From Symsagittifera roscoffensis (lineage: Eukaryota > Xenacoelomorpha > Acoela > Convolutidae), in the NCBI RefSeq assembly GCF_963678635.1, contig NC_087063.1, positions 3,072,580 through 3,136,579 of the forward strand: a stretch of 64,000 bases of DNA, in the 5' to 3' direction. Each line of letters begins with the position of its first letter. Within the stretch, counting starts at the first letter, position 1. The translations under genes were made by a program, and so were the position numbers. Shown one piece after another: positions 48,101 to 58,239 of this stretch. Below the pieces are notes generated by a model. That model saw only the letters and a list, made by a program, of their open reading frames with translations. It had not been told where the DNA came from and made no database searches.

Positions 48101-51100
48101 ATTGACATATCTCAAAACTCTCGTTTCAGGCAAAGCGAAGAATGCAATTGCCGAATTCGCTTACAGTGGAGTATTCTACAAGGACGCTTTGAAAACTCTA
48201 GAGAGGAAATTTGGACAACCACAGACGATTGTGGCAGCTCATCTTGAAAAACTTTCGAATTTTCCACCTCTCAAAATGCACAATTCAGAAAGCATTATCA
48301 GTTTCGCTTCCTGTATATCCAGTCTTGTCGCAGTTTTAAAATCGTTAGGATATGAGTATGACTTGAAGAGTACATCCGTTTTGAATCAAGTTATTTCAAA
48401 ATTGCCTCCAAATATGAAAGAGTCATGGTCTCTCCACTCTGTAAAGAAATGTTGGAGACAGCCAACCGTTTTAGACTTTAATGATTGGCTCCGCGACAAG
48501 GCTGAGGCACATGAACTTATGCGTGTGAGTCAGAATAAGTCACGACCTGGGGAGACTCCAAAGACTGGTTTCCAGAAACCACTTACAAAAGTTTTTGCCG
48601 CTGCTTCAAAAGTTGAAAAACCAATTTATGCTCCGTGCCTCTAGTGCAATGGTAAACACCCACTCTGGAGTTGTTCTGTGTTTAAGGAAAAGACCCCAAC
48701 TCAACGAGCTCAATTCTCCGCACAAAATAGGTTGTGTTTTGCTTGCTTTCAACCTGACCACATGTTCCGAAAATGCCCTAAAGCCCGCAAATGCACTAAG
48801 CCTGGTTGTGAAAGCACCCATAATGTCTTGTTACATGGTGCTGAAAAAGTGTTCAGCGTAAGGTCTGCAAACAAAGAGTTAAACAATAGCAATAATGCAA
48901 GCCATTCGAATTCAAACAGTACCGCCCCGCCGAACCGGAATAAGCCGCAAACTTCGTCATCGAACGTAGCCGGTTCGTCGTCTTACAAGAAACTAACGGG
49001 ACTCCTTCCTGTGCTTCAATTGGAAATAAGTTCACACACAGATGTGACCACTGCTCTTGTAATGTGCGATTCCTGTTGTACCCACTCATGGGTCTCGGCG
49101 GGCCTAGCACAGCGTTTAAATTTAACTGGCCAACAGCTAGATATTCTGGTAAACGGTTTCAATTCGACGGAATCCGTTCCCACGCAACAAGTCGAAGTGA
49201 ATGTTTTTGCCAAATTCGACCACCATGAATACTCGTTTAGGGTTACGCCGTTTGTGAAAGACAGTTTGAGCGTTGGTTCCGAAACCATTGACGTTACCAT
49301 TCTCCAAGGCAGGTTTCCACATCTACAGCCAATTAAACCTATTGTCTACAACTATTCCGACGTTGAGATGATATTAGGGCAGGATGTCTTTCATGCAATC
49401 AAGCCTCTCGAATACTTCCAAGGACGAAATCAAAACACTCCTGTCGCTGTCCGTATGCCCATTGGCTGGGTTCTCAGTGGCCCACTTCCATCACCAATTG
49501 GTGTTCGAGCCACCACTTTCAAGTGCAATGTTGAAGACGTAGCACTTGCTGACCAAGTGAAGAAATGGTACGAGCTAGAGTCGTATGGCACGTTTAAACA
49601 AGCTGATCCCCGTTCCTCAGCTGATAAACGTGCACAAAAAATTCTTGACTCTACCACGATTCATGATGGCAGTCGTTATATTGTCGGAATGCTCTGGGCT
49701 GCTGACAATATTTATCTTCCCGATAACTTTTACGCTTCGTTAGTCCAGCTTAAGTCTCTTGAAAAGCGTCTAGAGAAAGATTTAAACCTGAAAACTCAAT
49801 ACGCATCAGATATCCGAAGTGATGTCGAGAAGGGTTACGTGGTCCCGGTTAGCCCTCATGACTCAAAAAACCGTTCAGACCGAGAATGGTACGTACCGCA
49901 CCACCCAGTTTTAAATCCGAACAAACCCGGCAAAGTTCGGCGCGTTTTAAACGGTGCTTCTAGGTTTCACGGCAATTCACTGAATAACTCCCTTCTAGTC
50001 GGCCCCGATCTGCTTCAGAACCTTTTATTCGTTTTAATGCGCTTCCGAGAGCACAAATACGCAATTTCCGCAGATATCGAAGGCATGTTTATGCAGGTCG
50101 GCTTACTAGAAAACGATCAACCTTCCTTGCGTTTTTTGTGGCGGGAGGACCCCACATCAGATGTGAGTGTATTTCAATATACAAGGCATATATTTGGAGC
50201 GAAAGATTCTCCGACATGTGCTAACTATGCTCTTCGCCGAACAGCCGTCGATAACCAAGATCATTACCCCGATGCCGCTTGCGCCGTGCTTAACAACTTT
50301 TACATGGATGACTACCTTGGGTCTGTGAAAAACCCAGAAACTGCTTTAAGGTTAAGTCGCAGTTTAGTTGAACTGCTTAAGTTGGGTGGGTTTAATCTTA
50401 CAAACTTTATTAGCAACGTTCCCAGTTTGTCTTCGAAACTAAATCTCCCTAAGACCAATGCTAACAACAGTAAGGAAATTATTACCGCTGCGATTAATCC
50501 GGAAACCGCATTGCATGTTCTCGATCTCAAATGGGACCACGTCACCGATACGTTGGTTGCGAGCAGAGGAGTCAACCGCGAACTCAAAGACTCTGTTACG
50601 CAGCGATCGGTCCTTAGTTTTGTGTCCTCCGTGTTCGACCCCATAGGTCTTGTCGCCCCATATACCGTACGCGCACGTTTGTTATTGAAAGATATCTGGA
50701 GATAGAGTGGCCAACAGTGGGACGACCCACTGCCAATTGAGTTGTGCCGCAGATTCACTGAATGGCACTCTGGCTTGCCAGTTTTAGGGCAGCTCAAAAT
50801 ACCTCGTTGCTATTTTGACTTCTCAGTAGATGAGGTTGAGCTGCACATGTTCGGTGATAGCTCATTGAACGTTTTCTGTTCTGTAGCATTCCTTCGAGCT
50901 CAGAAAAACGCCTGTTCCAAATGTCAACTAGCGTTTGTTTTCGGTAAAGCAAGAGTAGCCCCGATGAAGATGCTTTCAATTCCGAAGTTGGAACTTCAGG
51001 CTGCACTTCTTGCCAGTCGCCTGAAGGATGATATCGAGAAAGCTCTGACACTGAGTATTTCCAAAGTGTTCATGTGGACTGACAGCACAACAGTCCTTCA

Positions 51101-54100
51101 GTGGTTGAACTCGACAAGCAAACAGCCCGTGTTTGTAGCCAATCGAGTAGCCGAGATTCTGGAGTCAACATCAATTGACCAATGGTTCCATGTTTTGAGT
51201 GGAGACAACCCCGCTGACACCGGAACTAGAGGTATTACTGCTGACTCTCTCAAGCAAAGCAGTTGGGTAAACGGCCCTTCCTTTTTGAAAACTTCTGATT
51301 GGCCTTTCAATCCAAATAGGGAAGTTACTGACAAAATTCGCCTGGATGGTCCGGTCTACGATCTAAACGAGGGTTTAGAGGTCTCTTCCAATTTTCCGTG
51401 CACTGCAGTTTCGACTGACTTTGCCTTCCCTTGGGAAGAGTATAGCTCGTTCTCCAAGATAAAGCGACTGGTCGCATATATGTTGAGACTCTCACCTAAG
51501 CATAGACATTTCAGATCACCAGATAAGGCCATAATTGATCCAGCAGAACTTGTTATTTCAGAGGAAAAACTTTTGCAACTTTCGCAGTTAGAGTCATTCC
51601 CAGCTGAAAGTAAACAATTAGCAGCTGGAAAATATGTGAAAACGTCGAGCCGTATATCATCGTATTCGCCTTTTATCGGGCCGAACGGTTTAATTAGATC
51701 TACCGGCCGTATCCAACGTCTCTCTGCAACCGCATTCGAAACTCGCCATCCAATAATTTTGGATAGCCGCCATCGCCTAATCCGATTGTTTCTCCGTTTT
51801 TATCACATTAAGCATGAACATCAGTCAGTCGACTACCTTCGTTCCCTCATTCATCAGCAATTTGTTGTACTACGCTTAAGATCTGCACTAAGAGCTATTG
51901 AAACACATTGCGTGTGCTGTAGAAAGCGAAAAGCGAAAACCGTTACTCCAATGATGTCTGACCTTCCCGCGGAGCGTCTAGGTTACCGCCAGCCACCGTT
52001 CTCGAACTGCGGCGTCGATTATTTTGGACCATTTCATGTAACCATTCGTCAATCTTCCGAGAAACGCTGGGGTTTTCTATTTACTTGCTTAACGACTCGC
52101 GCAATTCACATTGAGTTGGTTCCATCCATGGACACAAGTTCATGTGTGATGGCTACCGAGCGCTTTATTTCTAGGCGAGGAACACCCTCAATAATTTGGT
52201 CGGACAACTGAACAAATTTTGTAGGAGCCGAAAAAGAGCTTCTTCTGTGCATCAAAAATTGGAACGCAGAAGCTCCACTGTCGCTCGTACACAAAGGCAT
52301 TAAGTGGAAGTATAATCCGCCAAGTGCACCACATCAAGGTGGAGCATGGGAGCGAATGGTTAGGGTCAAGAAAGTTGACTGACGAGATTTTGAACACAAC
52401 CATGTGCCTAGTTGAAGGTTCACTAAACGCCCGTCCACTCACTCCCGTTTCTGACGACCCCGATAGTCTTGAGGCTTTGACGCCGAATCATTTCCTCTTA
52501 GGTCAGCACAGTCTAACGTTTCCGTCTCTAAGGTCGAGTGAAAACTATTCTCACTCTAAGCGCTATGCCCGTGCGCAGTCGTACGCAAACGCAATTTGGC
52601 AGCGATTGTTAAGTGAGTACGTCCCTACACTCAATAAAAGAGTTCAGTGGCATGCTCCTCCCGAATACTCTTTGAAAACGGGAGATATGGTGTAGTTAGT
52701 TGAATCCACTAGCCCTAGGGGCCACTACCCACTAGCACGCATAACGTCGCTAAACTACGGCAAAGACAACACCGCCCGCTCCGCAAACCTAAGGACCGTT
52801 TCCGGAAACTACACTCGGCCGCTCGTTAAGCTCGTTCCGGTTCTCGCTCCTTCGGGGGTGGAGGATGTTAATGCTACATAGCATTAAAGTTTGAAAGTAT
52901 AGTATAAAGCCAGTATAGTTGCTTAGCAATATCAGCTATATAGCTCAGCGTATACATAGTGCGTTCCGGGGAGTTCGGCGTGGGTTCGATTCTCACCTAA
53001 GTCGTTTCATTTGAGAATCCTATTTGAGCCGAACCTGACAGAACATAAAATGCTAATATTTTAATCGGTTCAAAATTTGTTTGCAATTGAGTTTCTGTTA
53101 ATTAAACTGCGTGAATTAAGTATGAACTCATTGTGAAAAAACACATAAATCACACAAATCAGGGCATGAACAAGCCCACTTTTTAACTTGATACGTGTAA
53201 TGTTGTTGCTAATTCCGTGCAATGAAAAATTACTAAAATTCGCCGTTTATTGATTCTCTTGAATTAAACCGATTCTGTTTCCTGTTTTTATAAGTTATAA
53301 AAAAGTTATAAAAAAGGCCAGAATAATTATTATGCTTATCATGATGATTATTATGATTATGATTTTTTGTTATAATATAATAGATCAGTCATATTCAAAA
53401 AAATTGTTGGGAATGGTTCTCATTCGTTTAGACTGTTATGATTTTGATGTTTTAGGGCTCGAGTCCTCAGACAGAGTTTGGCCGCTTGTGTTTCGAGAGA
53501 AAGGGGGTGAGCAATTAGACTATTTTTTAAGACCAGAAGCGAAAAGTTTCGGCTCTCCCACTCCCGTACGCCTGGATTTTTTAACCAGTAGTTTACAAGA
53601 TTATGTATGAAGACTTATTTTTAGGAGTCAACTAAGGCTCTTCTCCACTCCCCCTCCCCCACATTTGAGATTCACTTTTCAAAAACTATTTTAAGTTGTC
53701 ATAATGGCTCTTTTTCCTTTCCGCCCACCTCACATTAGCATCAATTTTATGGTCTAACGAGTGGTTTTACAAGGTTAATTCTGAAAACCAAATATGTTTG
53801 TCATGGCCTATTTAGTTAGCATGTCAATTTTCATAACAATCGGTTGGTGGGAACAGTAATTTTATTGGTAAAAATTTGCAGGTGGGGGGGGGGGGGGAAG
53901 GAAAAAGAGCCGACATAATGGAATGAAATTTTTGCGTGGTGAACAACTCAACTAATGTGAACACATTTGTTCGTCATACCTCATATCGTAACATCACGCA
54001 TTCACGCATGAGAGCCCTTTTTCTGAAAATATATTATGATGTTCGGAAAATGATGATCGCTTGTGTTTTTATTGTGTCAGGAGCAGTATACTCTGTCGTT

Positions 54101-55454
54101 TGTGCCCACTGACGTGAGAGGAGACACCACTTACCTCAAGCAGGGAGACAAAGTCAACTTCCGAATCTCCACCGACGAGAGGTAGACAAACTCCACTATC
54201 GAACAGTAAAAGTATAAAAGTCACTTTCGAAAGTGCAATTTTATTTTCAGATATCCGAGCGGAATAAAAAAATTCACTTATTAATCCAGTTTTCTCAAAG
54301 TGGGTCAATTTAATCAAAAAATGCCAGCCACAAATTGTTCAAGAAATTTAGGGGCATCTGTTTTTTTCATTGAAATTTGAAAATTGCGTTTTTTTTTCAA
54401 AAAAAAAAACAAACAAGACAGTATTTTTTTCTGTTTACTTGCGTTCATTGACTCTTTTCCAACTATCTGTTGGCTGTATTTTAGGATTCGTTCCTTTGAG
54501 TATAAACTGTCTTGGTTATTAATTTAGGACAGACAGTATGAAGGCGCGTGACGTTTGTCTGGAGGAGAGTGCCCAAGTGCCCAGAGTGCAGGGGGTGGTC
54601 TGCAGCATGAAGGACAACTTCGGCTTCATCAAGCAGTTGGAGGGCACTGTTGACTTGTTTTTCCACTTCAGCGAGTACATGGGCCAACTTAGCCAACTCT
54701 CCATTGGAGAAGCGGTTGAGTTCGAAGTGCACACACGCAATGTACGAGTATATTGTTGTTTTAAGTTTTTGTTACGAAGGTTTTACTGTTTGTTGAAACG
54801 ACTGTTTTTGTGTTTTTTTGCAAGTTATTTTTGCAGAATAGTGTAATAGTGGTTTAGACAGCATTATTCAATGAAAAAGTATTCTACTTTCATTTGAAAA
54901 GGAAAAGTTTTTGTAATATCAGTTTTCAAACAAAATAAATAAAAAGTATATAAATTCAATAAAAAGAAAACTTCTTGCAACCTTGACTTCAATGATTGAA
55001 TAGCTCGTCTTATAGTTCCGACAAATGTTTCCTAATGCTTTAGCATTGCAAAACTTGAAATAAAATGGAATACTTTACAAATCCGAAATAGTTTCGATCA
55101 CAATGTTTATTTTTCAAGGGTAAATCAGTGGCAACTTCCATCTACTCTTTGTCTGTGGGACAACCAGTGTTCGGAGTAGAGGATCCCGAGATCACGAGGA
55201 AGAGCTTCGTTTCTCCAGTCCAGCAGACTACAAAATCACTACCCGGGAATCATCAGAACTCAGGAGGAGGCGGAGGACCCCCACCCAAACTCCAGTTGGA
55301 GCCAGATGAGCTGACTGCTCCCCCCACCTCAACCTCCAACTTCCCCCACGAATCGACATCGTCCTTCGCCTCTTCGTCGTCCAACAAAGAACTACGGTAC
55401 CAACGAAACCGAAACGACGCCACTTTTATCAATACATCTTTTATCCAAATTTGA
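42145..55454 (+). CDS. CSDE1: CSDE1/UNR-like cold-shock-domain RNA-binding protein
   Basis: Four exons (42145-43152, 54081-54181, 54528-54741, 55119-55454) with consistent phases give 552 residues. CSDE1 binds mRNAs and controls their translation and stability. Exon 1 has a ~235-residue acidic and Arg/Ser-rich N-terminus, then a cold-shock domain very like CSDE1 CSD1 (RETGIVEKMLHNFGFVQCCD, LFFHFSAV, DRRTGKPIAVEI). A non-canonical domain spans exons 1-2 (SGIVTYAP; YTLSFVPTDVRGD; GDKVNFRI). Another canonical CSD lies in exons 3-4 (GVVCSMKDNFGFIK, LFFHFSEYMG). The tail is Gly/Pro/Ser-rich. Vertebrate CSDE1 has five canonical domains and no long RS-rich start, so this is either a short form or the gene continues with exons not found here. 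No AATAAA follows the stop closely. The first intron is 10.9 kb of transposons. A second ATG at 42166 is possible. Confidence 0.85.
43172..43238. repeat. Left arm of an AT-rich terminal inverted repeat
   Basis: It is rich in ATA and CAT motifs. About 31 bases, ending in GATAAGCATAATAAT, are the inverse of 53326-53356. TAGATCAGTCA lies directly outside (43161-43171) and again outside the right arm (53381-53391). Confidence 0.6.
43247..44084. mobile_element. hAT-like MITE split by a solo LTR
   Basis: Same family as 2855-3262, inverse orientation: CGGCGGATTTAGG at the left, CCAAGATCCGTCCCTG at the right. A solo LTR (43444-43871) interrupts it. The 4-bp CAAC on both sides of the LTR joins the two halves in the order seen in the uninterrupted relatives. 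Confidence 0.8.
43444..43871 (-). mobile_element. Solo LTR of the family found at 60495
   Basis: It is the reverse complement of the LTR at 60495-60904, with few changes and one 17-base tandem duplication (GCTCGTCACGCTTATCT). The ends are TG...CA and the flanks carry CAAC. No internal region remains, so it arose by LTR-LTR recombination. Confidence 0.85.
44106..44323. mobile_element. hAT-like MITE, GGCTCTTTTCC family, 218 bp
   Basis: Terminal inverted repeat GGCTCTTTTCCAGTTTCCC with its complement at the right end. The flanking 8-mers ACTGATAC (44098-44105) and ACTGTTAC (44324-44331) differ at one base. Relatives lie at 53706-53911 and 59014-59200. Confidence 0.8.
44338..44797 (+). repeat. 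5' LTR of the BEL/Pao element
   Basis: It starts TGTTAATGCTACATAGCATT (a near-palindrome) and ends GGCCAGAATA. It has a TATA-like GTATAGTATAAAG near 44371, a tRNA-like stretch (44408-44471) and AATAAA at 44693-44698. Confidence 0.92.
44408..44471 (+). other. tRNA-like segment inside the BEL/Pao LTR
   Basis: TAGCTCAGCG reads as a D arm/A box, and GTGGGTTCGATTCTCAC as a T arm with a 5-bp stem and a standard TTCGATT loop/B box. The middle offers only a 3-bp anticodon-like stem (CCG/CGG). It is repeated in the 3' LTR at about 52936-52999 with one change. It may be an internal Pol III promoter or a captured tRNA/SINE piece. It does not fold as a full tRNA. Confidence 0.6.
44801..44818 (+). other. 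Primer-binding site of the BEL/Pao element
   Basis: TGGTGCCGCGACTCGGGA begins 3 bases after the 5' LTR. The TGG start pairs with a tRNA CCA end. I cannot assign the tRNA isotype from memory. Confidence 0.8.
45693..46376 (+). pseudogene. Accessory ORF upstream of gag in the BEL/Pao element, broken
   Basis: One reading frame is open across 228 codons except for two TAA codons (45948-45950 and 46005-46007). It has a block ENNFIIWHDVINN, a SAIIYVHRQNTPNIYGSL block and a Lys/Arg-rich end. BEL/Pao elements usually have only gag-pol, so this is an extra gene. I do not recognise the family with confidence. The conserved look on both sides of the stops suggests it was coding until recently. Confidence 0.55.
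46581..48644 (+). CDS. BEL/Pao gag
   Basis: ATG at 46581 follows a splice-acceptor-like GCTCTTATTTAG by 16 bases, so gag may come from a spliced RNA. The N-terminus is helical and charged, with a coiled-coil-like region near residues 140-230. A Pro/Ser/Asn-rich middle follows, then the conserved DUF1759-type capsid region (PEWKLSSFDGNPLQWPEWFG to KTLERKFGQP). It ends at a TAG (48642-48644) that falls inside a cysteine cluster just before the zinc knuckle, where the frame should continue into pol. Confidence 0.85.
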   Translation: MELDLGQKLNKIYLARKELETNLFDYHAKITEYISANDRPAKIETYIEKSSICLQKIIEKNDELKFLSMHSNNAAETINQLEFYLESTTAKHDDVLGLAKNYFQIKHQEDQVATARTPTPSESVRSKKPLSQRSKIASMTSSERRREAALAKIRREEVERQVEAKLRLKKQEIQNQSMKGQLDLDVVVEESRQKLAEATIEEAEYLEDASEICELRRIRSKLAMAVQKNQTEEDRTRSWVNTQFPTQEIVQPVAPVQSVNLEPASEFLSFSSIEPPFSRNLTMINNAHPFADYFETTCINSQNVNVPHTSNTSVSLPNPKLNSTYEPQEQLPLTNLYNYNPLMQSSFHHCNIPTSSMPIAQQTFFPSKSANFVYQPLLPTNVGPLNPPTVTLSPNSYYVTQPSNVQPFSSGGTTFYVGDPKALDAAIYSKPLMAPYTNENKQYGPFTSSNSKPITNQDLAEILTLSQKGPLPEWKLSSFDGNPLQWPEWFGQFKSAIDAKVLSDDVKLTYLKTLVSGKAKNAIAEFAYSGVFYKDALKTLERKFGQPQTIVAAHLEKLSNFPPLKMHNSESIISFASCISSLVAVLKSLGYEYDLKSTSVLNQVISKLPPNMKESWSLHSVKKCWRQPTVLDFNDWLRDKAEAHELMRVSQNKSRPGETPKTGFQKPLTKVFAAASKVEKPIYAPCL
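48645..52881 (+). pseudogene. BEL/Pao pol: zinc knuckle, protease, RT, RNase H, integrase
   Basis: The region continues in the gag frame. It holds a CCHC-type knuckle (LCFACFQPDHMFRKC, 48732 on) and a retropepsin-like domain with VMCDSCCTHSW (~49060). The reverse transcriptase has FYMDD (~50300). RNase H starts near 50840 (MFGDSS; WTDSTTVLQWL), and integrase has a HHCC zinc part (~51800-51925) and the catalytic core from ~52010. Breaks: TAG 50703-50705 after the RT, TGA 52209-52211 in the integrase core, a frame change between about 52345 and 52375, and TAG 52693-52695. The last frame runs to TAG 52879-52881 inside the 3' LTR. Host genes nearby use the standard code, so I read these as inactivating mutations. 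Confidence 0.9.
52854..52865 (+). other. Polypurine tract of the BEL/Pao element
   Basis: GGGGGTGGAGGA lies directly against the 3' LTR start, as needed for plus-strand priming. A single T interrupts it. Confidence 0.75.
52866..53325 (+). repeat. 3' LTR of the BEL/Pao element
   Basis: It matches the 5' LTR except for about six substitutions. One of them changes the AATAAA seen at 44693 to AATGAA (53221-53226), removing the likely polyadenylation signal from the LTR that would need it. Confidence 0.92.
53326..53380. repeat. Right arm of the AT-rich terminal inverted repeat
   Basis: It starts ATTATTATGCTTATC and is the inverse of 43205-43238. The outside direct repeat TAGATCAGTCA is at 53381-53391. 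Its first 5 bases double as the BEL/Pao target duplication. Confidence 0.6.
53706..53911. mobile_element. hAT-like MITE, GGCTCTTTTCC family, 206 bp
   Basis: Left end GGCTCTTTTTCCTTTCCGCC, right end GGAAGGAAAAAGAGCC. The flanks GTCATAAT (53698-53705) and GACATAAT (53912-53919) match at 7 of 8 positions. It includes a G run of about 15 near 53883. A second partial left end (GGCTCTTCTCCACTCCCC) lies at 53626. Confidence 0.8.
54182..54480 (+). repeat. Dispersed repeat family A filling a CSDE1 intron
   Basis: It begins at the donor itself (GTAGACAAACTCCACTATCG), continues through AGATATCCGAGCGG and CTCAAAGTGGGTCAATTTAA, and ends TTTTCCAACTATCTGTTGGC. It occupies about 300 of the 346 bases of the intron between exons 2 and 3. 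Confidence 0.75.
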
Positions 55455-55537
55455 CATTTTAACAAAAAATAATGACCCAAAAGCCAAATTAACACGCATT
55501 TTGCTAACCTGCCCCTTTAGCAGCCCCTTACCAAGAG

Positions 55538-56055
55538 TCCATGAACGTAGCTCTGACTCTTATATAGGTCTCGCCGACTTTTTGGTTTCCAGAAAAAATT
55601 TTAAAATGCTCTAATAACAAAAGAAGTGCATTCATTTATTATGAACGCAAATAAGAATACTTCTAGTTTTATATGCATTTTTTGAATTCAGTTCGAGTTC
55701 ATTTGCTAGAAGGTAGGCAAAATATACACTCTAATTACGAAAGATGGAAAAGCAAAAAACGTGATCAACTTCTAGTTTCGAAGGAATTTTAATTCGAAGT
55801 AAAAAAAAAACTACAAAAAATGTATCAGATTTCCTAGCGAATTAAAAGCTTTACCTCTCATTCTAGTTTTCTCAAATTGGGTTAAATTGATCAAAAAACA
55901 GTCATCCGTGACTTGTTCTTGAGATTCAAAGAGCTTTGAGGCCATCTAATTTTTTTTCTTCGAAATTCGAAAACTGAGACTTAGAAAAAACAGGTCAGTA
56001 TTTTGTTCTGTTTACTAGCGCATACTGATTCTTTGCCATCTGTTTTTTGGCTATT
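55538..56055 (+). repeat. Dispersed repeat family A, near-complete copy
   Basis: Head AGAGTCCATGAACGTAGC and GACTCTTATATAGGTC, the GAACGCA block, GATCAACTTCTAGTTTCG, and a degraded end with TTTGCCATCTGTTTTTTGGC. It begins 84 bases after the CSDE1-like stop. Confidence 0.7.
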
Positions 56056-58239
56056 TTTTCAAAAAATTCTTCTGTTTTTGTCTACTCTTGTTTACTCTCG
56101 TTTACTCTCGTAATTTTTGCCTAATTTCTGTTGGTTTTTTTTTTCAAAACGTTTAAGACTTTTTTTGGAATTCAAAAGCTTAAAATGATTTTTAAAAATT
56201 TTTGTTTCGCTAAAATGTTTATTCAGAAAAACTGAGAGAAGTAATTTCCAATCTTTGCTCGGTTTTTGTGGCCTGAGCAAAAAAATCTTATCAGTATCTT
56301 ACAAAAGTTTTTTATCAGTGTTACCTAGCCGTGATAAGTTTCGTTTGTCGGCCTACCTAGCTCAGCATTTAGGTTATTATAGTCGTACAAACTCTTTCAT
56401 TTTTTGTTCTTACCATTTGAGATGGGGAGGAATTTTGTATTAGTTTGTGTTATTTCTCTTTCTTTTTGATTTCAACACAAAATTAGCTATCACAAACAAT
56501 CATCGGTAACAGTTGAGTGATACATCATATCAAAGCCCTTGTCGTGATTTGAACGACAAAAAACTTTTGAAAAAACTTTTCCCAGGGTTGAGAAAAATTG
56601 GTTTGATATTGTTGATTTTTTTCCAAGTTCGAGCGAGTAAAGCAAGCGGCTACGCTATTTTTTTAAAGTTTTTTCTGTTTTTCTTGTCATTTTTTTTAAA
56701 ACTGTTGTCCTGATTGCCCATCGTACGTTGACTGTCAAATATGCCTAAACAATAGTTTTATAGCAATTCCTTTTATCACACCACGAAGAAAAAACTACAC
56801 AAAAATGAAGAAAAAACACTTTTTTGTGGTAGTTTTTAAAAGTATGGTAGGAACATTCTGTGATAATTGCACAGTAACCTGCTTAGTTTAATCGGGGAAG
56901 AGTTGTTTTTTATAACTGAAACACATTTTTGATTCTTTGTTTCGTCAAAACAAGGTGTTCAATTGTTTGTAACAGATTTTTTAAATTGAAATTCGAAAGT
57001 TTTTTGCTGACTGTTGTTTTTGTATAACTTGAAAAGATCTGCAAAGTTATTAGCTTAAGGTTGAATATCGTAATTAAACAATGATCTTTGTGCACAGGGA
57101 TTCAGTAGCATAGATTACACTATTTAGTTCCAACAGAAAAATTAAAAAGCAACCAAAAGATCCAACTTGCGCTTGGTTTTCTTAGTAAACAATATACCAA
57201 CCAGCAAAGGCTTTTTTGACCAAAAAAGCAGGCGATTGCAAGGAGGCACTTCAAATAACTAGTCACCAAAATTAGTAAAATATGATCATGTTATCCAGTT
57301 ACTGTTTTCTGCGTGTCTACTTTGGAAATGATCTGTTCTGAATAATATCCCATTTGACACATACGCTCAATTATTTTTTGTATAATCAATATAAAATATC
57401 AATATAAAAAACTCTTAGTTTTCACAATTCTGTAACCAGTATCAAGAAAGTGAAGTCAAGGTGCAATATCAAACAAAAGCGCTTAAATAAGTTTTGTTTT
57501 TATATTGTTTTGACCACTTTTTTAAGTATTCTGATAACTTTCTGATTTTTGTACTGTTTTTTGAAACTTTCTGACTTTTTTTTTGAAAATTACCCTCATC
57601 AATCTAAGTTTTTGGTTTCAATAAAAAAAAAACACATTGTGCGAAGACTCCGGAATAAGCCCAAATTTTTATTCCATCATTTGATTCCAAATAGGATCCT
57701 CGGAAAATTCACATATTTAAATTTTGACTATTTTGAGTTTTCTCGAAACCTACATTCTCATATCTTGGGTTCAATTTTGGGAGAATTTGGGTTCAATTAA
57801 AAGAAAGGTTAGAAGTTTTCAAACTAATTTAGTTATGGTCCTCGGAAAATTCACTGTTTTGATTTCTTGCGAGTTTTTGACTTTTTTGGATTCTTCTCGA
57901 CAAAGACTTTTCTCGACAAAAAACGAATCTGACATGAAAAGTTTAATCGAGGCAACACGCTGTGGGACGCCTCTGTGCGTCAACCGCTACGCCTTAAAAC
58001 TTGTATGAAAATTGTAAGGTCTCTAGGAAAGTTGTAATTGTTCGAAAAATTTCATTCTTTTCTATTAAAGAAACAATAAGGGTTTTTGAGTGAAGCCCAT
58101 TTTTTGAAATTATATATTTCATCCCGCATCTGTCGAAAAAAATTAAAAATTATCAAACAAAAACTTCCAGTTTTAGTTTGGCCTTTCTTATTGTCTTCGA
58201 TTTTTATTGAAAATTGTCAAAACTTTCGCTTCAGCAGTT
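56056..58239. other. Intergenic AT-rich stretch with repeat D
   Basis: It contains a diverged copy of repeat D at about 56440-56890 (AGCCCTTGTCGTGATTTGAA, GTTGAGAAAAATTGG, GACTGTCAAATATGCC). I see no gene. Two ORFs at 57549-58008 have low-complexity Phe/Lys-rich products and no domain. Confidence 0.5.

Larger units (their letters stand above)
44338..53325 (+). mobile_element. BEL/Pao LTR retrotransposon, complete but mutated
   Basis: Two 460-bp LTRs flank an internal region with primer-binding site, an extra broken ORF, gag, and a pol with protease, reverse transcriptase, RNase H and integrase in the BEL/Pao order. A 5-bp target duplication ATTAT lies at 44333-44337 and 53326-53330. The LTRs differ at about 6 of 460 positions, so the insertion is fairly recent. 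It sits in the first intron of the CSDE1-like gene on the same strand. Several in-frame stops and one frameshift in the coding region indicate that this copy cannot make full-length products by ordinary translation. Confidence 0.95.

Noticed and set aside
48642-52695. Reassigned stop codons (TAG/TAA read as sense)
   Set aside because: Stops occur inside the BEL/Pao frame only. Host genes in the window use ordinary stops at their ends and have no internal TAA or TAG, and TGA also occurs inside the element.
57549-58008. Overlapping ORFs of 83 and 94 codons
   Set aside because: Phe/Lys-rich products typical of AT-rich non-coding DNA, with no domain, splice or promoter support.
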